Shown here: in pieces, positions 56,960 through 64,000 of the stretch
How positions within the stretch are numbered: position 1 is the first letter of the stretch
Layout of the letters: every line of letters begins with the position of its first letter
Origin: Dendrocalamus latiflorus
Lineage: Eukaryota; Streptophyta; Magnoliopsida; Poales; Poaceae
Assembly (NCBI GenBank): GCA_017311315.1
Contig: CM029622.1
Location: 14,319,002 to 14,383,001, forward strand
Direction: 5' to 3'
DNA: 64,000 bases
Translations under genes and position numbers: made by a program
Notes under the pieces: generated by a model
The model's database searches: none
The model's input: the letters and a program-made list of their open reading frames with translations, nothing else
What the model was told of the DNA's origin: nothing

Positions 56960-59786
56960 CTAACCGAAGACTCTCGCACCCCCTCGTGCCAACCACGCGT
57001 TGCCTCTTGAGTGGTGCTCTCCTCTGTGCGAACCTCCTTCCCAGTCCTATAAAGCCAAGCCATCTCCGCCTTTAGCTTCCATTGACGCTCCACAACACCC
57101 CACTGCACCCCATGCTTGCCTCTCCCACCTCCAGCCAGATTTCATCGTGGTCACAATAAGAACCAGAGGTAAGCCCAAAATCTCAATTCATTTTATATTG
57201 CTATTAGAACTCAATTGCTTTCTTCTGTAGCACCAATAGCACCTCACAAGCGCCATCGAAGCTTTGCCTAGCACCTCCCGCTTCCTACCTCATCGGAGAC
57301 CCAATTCCCCGCCCGACCAAGCCCATTGCTATGGACAGCCCTCCACAAGGCGCCATGGCATGAGCCAACCACACCACGGCCTTCCCCTTGCTTCGGACAT
57401 GCTTAAAATGCCCATGCCTTTGCCGATTAACCCTCCGGTGCCCCCTATGCCATGGTCAACCACTTTGAAGATTACCTTGCTAGTGGCCATCTACGGTGAT
57501 CCCCGAAGCACACCAAGCCCAAAAATGGGTTCCACTCAGTCCCCTGATTCCATCCATACCCTTGGTCGCCCATGGAAATCACCGTATCATCACCAATTGC
57601 TCACCAAAAATTCTCCTCTGCTCGGTGCTATAGTACCCGACCGAAGGTTGGGGATGACCTATTAATTCGAGCCATGGGCCACACAGTGGTGGCCCAAAAC
57701 TCCAAAACCCATTCGGCCGAGATAATCACTGCTCACTGAGGTCAAACTGACACTGTAGCACCTGTATCCATCATGAACAGTAAACCCAAACCTGCTACCG
57801 TTTCTAGCCCAACCTGTGATGGATAGTAAAAATCCATTACTGTTCATAGAGAAACCTAATAGACATGTTTATAACCGTTTCAATCCCACAAAATCTATTT
57901 TCAAATCAGTTTAGCGTAAATATACTTTGATAAAACCCTAGCTATCTCAGATGTCATTTCAAACCCATGTCTAGTACTGTTATGTCCGTTAATATTCGCC
58001 AAAAGCCCGATAACACATATACCCATTTCGACCGTCTCGAACCCACTTAGCCTATTCCTAACTCCGTTCAACCAAACCAAGCATCATTTAAATCCCATCC
58101 GCCTAAACCTTTTTCTTTATATCTTTTTAGTTATTTTATTGTATTTTGTTCCCAACTTGTATTCTGCAAAGTTAGTATTCGTTTTTTCGAGCTAGCATTC
58201 GAACTCAACAAGTTGGTTAACGGAAGAGCTACAAGAGCAATTGAAATAATCGAGAACAAAATTGAAGCCTACAGAGAAGACCAAAGACAACGGAAAAGGA
58301 GGCAAGTTCTTATATTGATCATGTTGAATCTAGTTTTCAAATGTAATATTTTGTTTTCAAATACAAATATATGTTTGCCATTATTGTGTGTATAGATTGC
58401 TCAACTATACACTGTGATACCTTTTATCTTTTCTTTTGTATTACCTTACTCTTGCCACTATAGGGTTATCACAATAGTAATATTACCAGATCATAGTTTA
58501 GATATACTTTAGAGGTAATAATAATACATCACAAACATTGCCAACTGAAATTGAAAACTTGATAATGGTAGTGGTAACATGAGTTACCACTAAAAACAGG
58601 GAATTTTATAAAATGATGGAGACATGGGCGAGTGGTTGACTTGAGATCATTGTATGTACTGCTTGAGGTCTAGACTGTTGGTTTGTCTCACCTAAGTCGA
58701 TTAAGGACCAAATCCGTGTGCGCTCATTCTAGACCAAATCATGCAGCCATAAGTCTGGTAAAGGACGGACCTGGCCAACTAATTTGCTTTGTTTAGATAT
58801 GGACTCCTACACCAGTTGGAGATGACCTGCGGGGTCATTTCCCGAGAAAGATATGTTGGGGGGTGAATCTATAGGGGTCACTGCCTAGGGGAACCTGAAA
58901 GGTCCTTCCCTGAGAGAGAGTGCACTTGATCAGAGCTAATAACAGAGGCCCTTAGCGCTGAGGGTCCATACCTCCAGAGCAGGGAAAATATTGGAATAAG
59001 CATTGTAAATGTCTTGTTATGATTACTCAGTCGCACACCTACGAAAACGTATAATGACCGATATTACGAGATAATCATATCTTGTGGGTAAAGTTGTACA
59101 CCTCTGCAGAATGTTATAATCTATTTGAATAGCCATGCCCTCAGTCATAGACAAAGCGTGAAAATACCACAGTATGTAGTTTTTATAAAATGATTATTGT
59201 TATAGAGGTATGATAATAGATATGGGCTAAGATCCCTGATCCGGACATGGTAAATAACTGTGAGGAGAGTTGCTCCCGCAAAATTAATTGATATTGGATA
59301 TTTTGATTTAAATAAAAAATGGCTAAGTCGTAGGTTTAGAAATTAACTACAACATGATATTGACAAATCTGGCTTCACGCAAAAGAGACATGTTGCCATC
59401 TTTTGATTAAGCGTTGCATGTAGATATTAGCTCTATAAATGCATTATGTTATATGGACTTACTAAGTACCTAGCGTACTCAATCTTGCTTATTTTTATCA
59501 GAACAAATGCCAGTAGAGCAAGAGAAAGTTTCAAGTTTATGTGTTAGGGTTACAACTGCACTCAAATGTTTCTGTGGGGATTTTTTTTTTCAGTTTTTCT
59601 GAACGTAAGTTAAAATTTTATGCTTGGACGCCCATGAAGTTGCTAAAATTGACCGTTAGATCTTATTTTAATCAAGTTAACCATTTTAAATATTCATGAG
59701 TAGGCATGATACTCTCTGTCCGTAACTGAACTCCTGGAGTGTTGTGAAGGTACAATAGCCCTGTTTCTAAAAATGAGGTTGTTACA
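56960..59786 (+). mobile_element. Non-coding LTR-type repeat, copy C
   Basis: A TATA-like CCTATAAAGCC (57,046) precedes a CT-rich leader as in A and B. The landmarks then follow in the same order: ATTGATCATGTTGAATCTAG (58,315), CAGCCATAAGTCTGG (58,746) and TTACTAAGTACCTAGCGTAC (59,459). The end TGAGGTTGTTACA (59,786) is the complement-like partner of a TGTAAC start. Its own TG start was not found, so it may be 5' truncated. Divergence from B is large, so the two are not a fresh LTR pair. Confidence 0.55.
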
Positions 59787-60211
59787 TATATTTAGCACAA
59801 AAATACCAATTCACATGGCTACATCGAGAATTATAAAAGAAGGGACTAGAAACTGGAGCTCCTGACCATTTGCTAGGCTACATCGCTGAAGCAACACTAG
59901 GCACGACGAGGCGTTGGATCTGGTTCCGTCAGAATCGCTGCCCAACTCAATGAGGGTGGTGAAGTTGGGGAATGAGGACTATGGGAGGAGGAAGGACGGA
60001 GTAGGCGGGTGGGTGGACGGCTGGACAACTGGCCGGTAAGGTGGCGGGTGAGAGAGGAGGTGGATGCGGGAGCAGCAGAGGAGCGTGCGGGAGTTGGGAG
60101 CCTAGATTGGGAGGGGAGGAGAATGTCTAGGGTTGTCTCACTGTACATGCAAACTGATTAGAGCTCGTCTGCCCGCGGGCGGCTAGCTCTTGGACAGGGT
60201 AAGTATGGGGA
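59787..60211. other. Gene-free DNA
   Basis: It contains a G-rich stretch (59,900-60,140) that gives a serine/proline open frame on the - strand without domain. No feature identified. Confidence 0.4.
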
Positions 60212-60485
60212 AGTTAATATAAATATTTTGTTTTTTGAATCGATTTTTCTATTTCTCTTATTTTTATCTCGTTTTAAGGGTAAGGTAGAGGATCACGGAC
60301 GCATCACACAACCTACTCCTCTCACTCCTGTGTGCGGGTGTTCGTATTGGGTTCTGTTTAAAGAGTCGGAAGTCAATATAAATATTTGGTTTTTCGAAGC
60401 GACTTCTCTTGTTTCCGTCTCGCTTCGAGGATAAGGTAGAGGGTCATAGGCACATCACGTGACCTACTCCTCTCACTCCTGTCTC
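60212..60485. repeat. 159-bp tandem duplication
   Basis: Copy 1 begins AGTTAATATAAATATTTTG at 60,212, copy 2 AGTCAATATAAATATTTGG at 60,371. Both run through 'GAGG(G)TCA(T/C)(A/G)G(G/A)CGCATCAC' and end 'CCTACTCCTCTCACTCCTGT'. Identity is about 80 percent, and copy 2 is cut short near 60,485. Confidence 0.85.
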
Positions 60486-60842
60486 ACGCGCACACAGCTC
60501 TCACTTCTCCCACAGCTCGCCTCCTCTTTCTAAAAACCACCTCTTTTAATAAAAACTATTAGTCACAACTAAAAATCATCAACCACAGATGATACAAACA
60601 CCCTGTAGTACCAATATCATGTCATGATGGCTTAGCATTTGTTGCTCCTACCGTCGCCTTGCCGCATGTTCTTGGCGCTGCTGCACATTGCTAGCTGCTT
60701 GGGTCGCTTGCTTTTGCGGCATTGACAAACCCAAGACCAGCTACCGAGCTACCTGCCGGCTGCTTGTCTGCCTTTCTGTTTAGGTGCCACCTTTCGGCCT
60801 TACTCCAAATGGCTTTTGAGCCTTGGCACCTGGAACACGTCG

Positions 60843-61890
60843 ACTTTTTATTTTTGGTTTTTTATTTTTTTTCTTTATTGTTTTGCATTGTCTCGAAAGA
60901 TATAGTGGTGTTTTCAATTTTTTCTCATTTTTTCTATTATTTTATTATTTGACACAGAAAAAGCTAATAGTCTCTACAGTGCACCTGCAATTAAAAGATA
61001 GGAACCAGGCTTTGAAATTGTTTGGAGCGGCATGGAAGCATCCGGATACGAGGCACCCTTACCCTACGAATAGTGTCGTTCTATTCGATCAATTGAATGC
61101 AGTTGATCACTTGGCAAGTGCAACGTTTTCAAACAAAGTCTGGCTCTACTTGTTTTAAAAACCGAGCGAGCAAAGTTGAGCCGACTTGGAGGTCAAGCTC
61201 GTATTGGGCTTGTATCGAATACTGAATCAATCTCCCACCATTCCCCGTTTAACCTGATAAAGTGCACAGATTTGAACTTTACCCGTTAATTTCTTTTGCA
61301 ATATATTTGGGTTGTACTCTTGAATGCAATGATGCGACGTGCGTTCTAGAAAAAATCTTTTACAATATGTTTGTTAATAACTGTAAAATCAAAATAAAAT
61401 GAAAGTCCTTTCAAATATCAATCTAATGGTACAATTTTTTTTAGAAACAGAGGGTGTCACTGCCTCAGCTCTATTTTATTAAATGAAACCAGCTAGTTCA
61501 CAGTTTGAATCCCTAGTTTACATTTCACAGTTCAGCTCAAGAGAAAAAAGATAATAGCAAAACGGCGATACCGCCCTATCATCTGCGCAACACATTTTCA
61601 TCTCAGAACATTGTTTGAAAAGCAGCTTATTTTCATGTCCATCCCAAAGGTTGAGCAGCTCCAAAACAGTAATTTCAGTTTTTTTGTCTTTTGTTTTTTT
61701 GTTTTTCTTATTTCTTTGAATTGTCTCAAAAGATATAGCAGCATTTTTTTAATTTTTCTCTTTTGTATTATTTTTCTCATTTTTTGATTTAGATAAAATT
61801 AATAACTGTTATAGTACAATTGTAACCAAAGGTCTACAACAAAACCTAAAAACCATAATTTTTAAGTCTTTTGGAGCACTACCAAAGTTC
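60843..61890. repeat. Pair of diverged direct repeats about 830 bp apart
   Basis: Block 1 (about 60,843-61,040) and block 2 (about 61,675-61,890) both show T-rich sequence, then (A/C)ATTGTCTC(G/A)AAAGATATAG, then TTTGA(C/T)..AGA(A/T)AAA(G/A)..AATA(G/A), then CTTTTGGAGC or TTGTTTGGAGC. This could be the two ends of a short element or an old segmental repeat. No coding content between them is supported. Confidence 0.65.
61435..61560. mobile_element. Possible retroposon 3' end
   Basis: Following a T-run, 'AGAAACAGAGGGTGTCACTG' and 'CCTCAGCTCTATTTTATTAA' resemble, in complement, the AATAAA-AGCT...poly(A) tails of grass LINE-like retroposons. Only a tail-like segment is visible; no reverse transcriptase frame. 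Confidence 0.3.
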
Positions 61891-62221
61891 AATTAATAGA
61901 AAGTTCAATTAATAGATAAAATGATCTAGGAGCGGAGCCACCGTCTGGCAAGACCGAACAGCCGACGAGCAATTCTATTGAGCATCCGGACTCTCGCACT
62001 CTGACCAGCTTTGCCTGGGCTCACAGGCTGGGCTGGCTCCGCCACGGATTAATGATCCATCTAGGCCCTTGTGCATCCGGACAGAGGATTCTGCATTTCT
62101 TTAATGTTGACACTATCCTCTCCCATAGCACCTGCATACCAATACATTTTTTCTGCTGTGTTGTTCCTTTCTTAAATTTTTTATAAATAGTTTATATTTT
62201 ATTCAAAATAACATAAATATA

Positions 62222-62460
62222 CCCGCGTGAATATTTTTTTTACAGAAATAGGTTTCAGTCGCCAAACCGTTGGGTGACTGGAATCTATTGCCCAACGGCC
62301 GCACGACACATAAGCTGTCCGTGGGCCATTGGGCGACACGTTCCAATAGCCCAATGGTTCGGTGACTGCAACCTGTCACCCAGTGGCTCGGCGATTACAA
62401 TTGCAGTTGTTCGGCTGTACCGCGACTGCAAATAAGCCATTCTTAGAGGTAGTGTGGGTT
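62222..62460. repeat. Degenerate GCCCAACGGT(T/C)CGGTGACTG repeat
   Basis: The phrases CAGTCGCCAAACCGTTGGGT, GACTGGAATCTATTGCCCAA, GTTCGGTGACTGCAACC and GGCTCGGCGATTACAATTGC alternate in direct and inverted orientation over about 200 bp, giving potential for several small stem-loops. Near 62,548 the sequence TTGTTGTAGTG resembles a CACTA terminus, so this may be a subterminal region, but no partner end was seen. Confidence 0.5.
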
Positions 62461-62879
62461 AATCTATTTGTAATTTAAGTAGATTATGAATGGTAGACAA
62501 TATGTTGGATTCGCAATAAGAGTTTACGACCGTTATATGTTGTTGTAGTGCAAGAAATTTCATGAATTTTTTTTAAGAATGATTGAAATAACAACGATCG
62601 GTAAGTACAAAGGTAAGTGATATTGTGACGTAATCGGGAATTCGTATATGGAGGAGAACTTGTTTGTTAATGTTGTTGGATGACTTACTACGTGAATAAT
62701 TGAATGCGAAAAGATAAGAAAATATATTTGTCTGAATTAAAATAGACTTCATAGTACAGTTGGGAGTAACACGGCGTGTAGGGTTTAATTACATGCATAA
62801 CAAAGAGCATCATGTACGATGCAACAAACCGAACTGCTCTTACGATACATATGCGCCTTTTTTTAGAATGGAACTAAAT

Positions 62880-63560
62880 TCGACCTTCAGGGGAGTAGTT
62901 AGTGCGGGACGACCCGAGCTATTGCGTGGATCGGGGCCATTTTCCCTTCCTTGCAAGATTGGCGTTGAATTCCTCGACGACCTCTTTTGTCTTGGCCGTC
63001 ATTTCCCTCTTTTTCTCGCACTCCCTCTCGTAAGCCTCGCGCTCCCTACACGTGTACGCCTCAAGATGAGCTTTCGTCTCCCGATGTATACGCTCGGTTT
63101 GCTCGTCCTTGTGGCTCTCCTCCTCCTAGATCTCGCAGGACCTTATGATGTTCCACTCCTTGAAGTTGAGAGTCGATTGGTCATCTGGGTGGATCTTATG
63201 ATCATTCCATTTGCGGTAGCCACACAGGGGTTCCGGGGACTATGGGTAGACGGGAGAGGTTGTTAGTGTGTACTTTAAAGGAGAAAAGTAGGGGAACGCA
63301 ATGAAACTGGTCCTTACCGGCTGCCAATAGCTGGTGGTGTCCCAATGGCTGTTGGGATAGTTACTAGAGCAGTTTGCGCAACCCCAATAATGCTTACCCA
63401 GGGTGAGACGGTGCTTAGACTTGAAGAACTTGCACGGGTCTAGGCACCAACATAGGGGCGGCGTCTTCTCCTTGAGCGGGTGTTGCGGTGAATGCTCGGT
63501 AGGAACGTTTAGGACAGGGTTATTGCTATGGATGATGTCATTGCGGGGAGCTGACCCCGT
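62880..63560 (-). pseudogene. Decayed transposon-type reading frame with zinc-binding-like motif
   Basis: On the - strand CLDPCKFFKSKHRLTLGKHY followed by WGCANCSSNYPNSHWDTTSY (63,435-63,320) has a C-x3-C ... WGC-x2-C pattern. A further frame, LCGYRKWNDHKIHPDDQSTL plus NFKEWNIIRSCE (63,220-63,135), is followed by a highly charged coiled-coil-like tail (AYERECEKKREMTAKTKEVV, to about 62,950). GRF-type zinc-finger plus coiled-coil proteins of this kind are frequent in grass transposons and their derivatives. Stops interrupt it (after SCEI, and before SPEPL). The open frame of 168 codons on the + strand here is its shadow. Family assignment is tentative. Confidence 0.45.
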
Positions 63561-63781
63561 AGCATGCTTGGCTTGTTCAACCTAGGCCATAGTAGCCCTT
63601 ATTTTTTTGTCGAAGGCGGCATCAGACCTTGCTAGTTCGTGGGTCTCCTCCCATTGCTTCTTTTACCTCTTGTCCATCCCGGTGCAGTGAAGCAAGCTCT
63701 GGTGTAGTGTTGGGTTTACTTGTGTAGTGTTTTCTCTCAAATCTCTGCTATCTCCTTTTATAGGCCGTCTTTTTGCTATAT

Positions 63782-64000
63782 GAAGTTGCACCGTGTGGTC
63801 TTCCCACTGTATAAAGCTGCCCTATCTGGTCTAGTCACTGCGCAAAACTGGTCCATGTGGTCTTGTCGCTATGCAAAGCTACCCAGGATGGTCTTGTCAG
63901 TACACAAAGCTGGCTAGTTAGGTCTTCTACTACATAAAGCTGTATCCTTTGTTCTTGTCACTGCGCAAAGTTGTCCCGTCTGGTGTAGTCGCTGTGCAAA
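63782..64000. repeat. 31-bp tandem array at window edge
   Basis: Units beginning AAAGCTG or similar start at 63,782, 63,813, 63,844, 63,875, 63,906, 63,936, 63,967 and 63,998 (period 31, once 30). Each has the pattern AA(A)GCTG..C..TCTGGTCT(A/T)GTC plus ACTGCGC. At least seven units are in the window and the array continues past its end. Confidence 0.93.

Noticed and set aside
52159..59786. Single intact LTR retrotransposon spanning TGTAAC (52,159) to GTTACA (59,786)
   Set aside because: Flanks do not show a matching 5-bp duplication, copies B and C are too diverged to be an LTR pair, and no gag-pol is present between them.
62760..63266. 168-codon + strand open frame
   Set aside because: Antisense shadow of the charged - strand transposon-type frame; its leucine-rich composition follows from antisense of Glu/Lys-rich sequence.

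Overview
This window is nuclear DNA of a flowering plant, almost certainly a grass. Its genes have plant-type split structures with GT-AG introns, start exons and CT-rich leaders are GC-rich, and most of the sequence is made of transposons typical of grass genomes: Ty3/gypsy remnants, CACTA, hAT, PIF/Harbinger, Tourist and Helitron elements. Helitron ends of the ACGGGC...CTAG|T type and class II KNOX residues resembling rice proteins point to Poaceae. The species cannot be told from the sequence alone. No bacterial operon, CRISPR array, rRNA gene or clear tRNA gene was seen.

Only two genes look intact. VPS52 (18,467-31,308, + strand, 19 coding exons, 700 codons by my reading) encodes a subunit of the GARP/EARP tethering complex for endosome-to-Golgi traffic. 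A SPIRAL1-like microtubule-associated protein gene (coding exons 43,560-43,802 and 44,733-44,807, + strand, 105 residues) follows 12 kb downstream, with a 1.47 kb intron in its 5' leader. The two genes are not functionally linked; they are islands among repeats.

Layout. 1-2,900: gene-free DNA with microsatellites, an 83-bp tandem repeat and a hairpin. 2,916-4,315: complete non-autonomous CACTA element with ATT target duplication. 5,336-10,770: degenerate retroelement block with a Transposase_28-like ('putative gypsy type transposon') reading frame and several minisatellite arrays. 10,770-14,800: gene-free, with MITE candidates. 14,820-16,845: truncated Ty3/gypsy element (LTR end, primer-binding-like site, gag, start of protease). 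17,760-18,280: inverted-repeat MITE-like element next to the VPS52 leader. 18,467-31,308: VPS52, whose introns hold two related hAT elements and one small Helitron. 31,900-37,843: decayed PIF/Harbinger element with Myb/SANT-like ORF1 and DDE transposase, both on the - strand. 38,685-41,430: first copy of a non-coding LTR-type repeat family. 41,900-44,960: SPIRAL1-like gene. 45,436-50,796: a 5.36 kb Helitron carrying exon fragments from at least four unrelated genes (class II KNOX homeobox, aconitase, an MRH1-like LRR receptor kinase, an LRR-VIII receptor kinase), all on the + strand. 52,159-59,786: two more diverged copies of the LTR-type family. 59,790-64,000: repeats, a decayed - strand transposon-type reading frame and a 31-bp tandem array that runs off the window edge.

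The most noteworthy object is the gene-capturing Helitron. Gene capture by grass Helitrons is an established phenomenon; what is specific here is this combination of fragments, its nested Tourist element and its internal perfect hairpin. I did not find evidence for a wholly new biological system.
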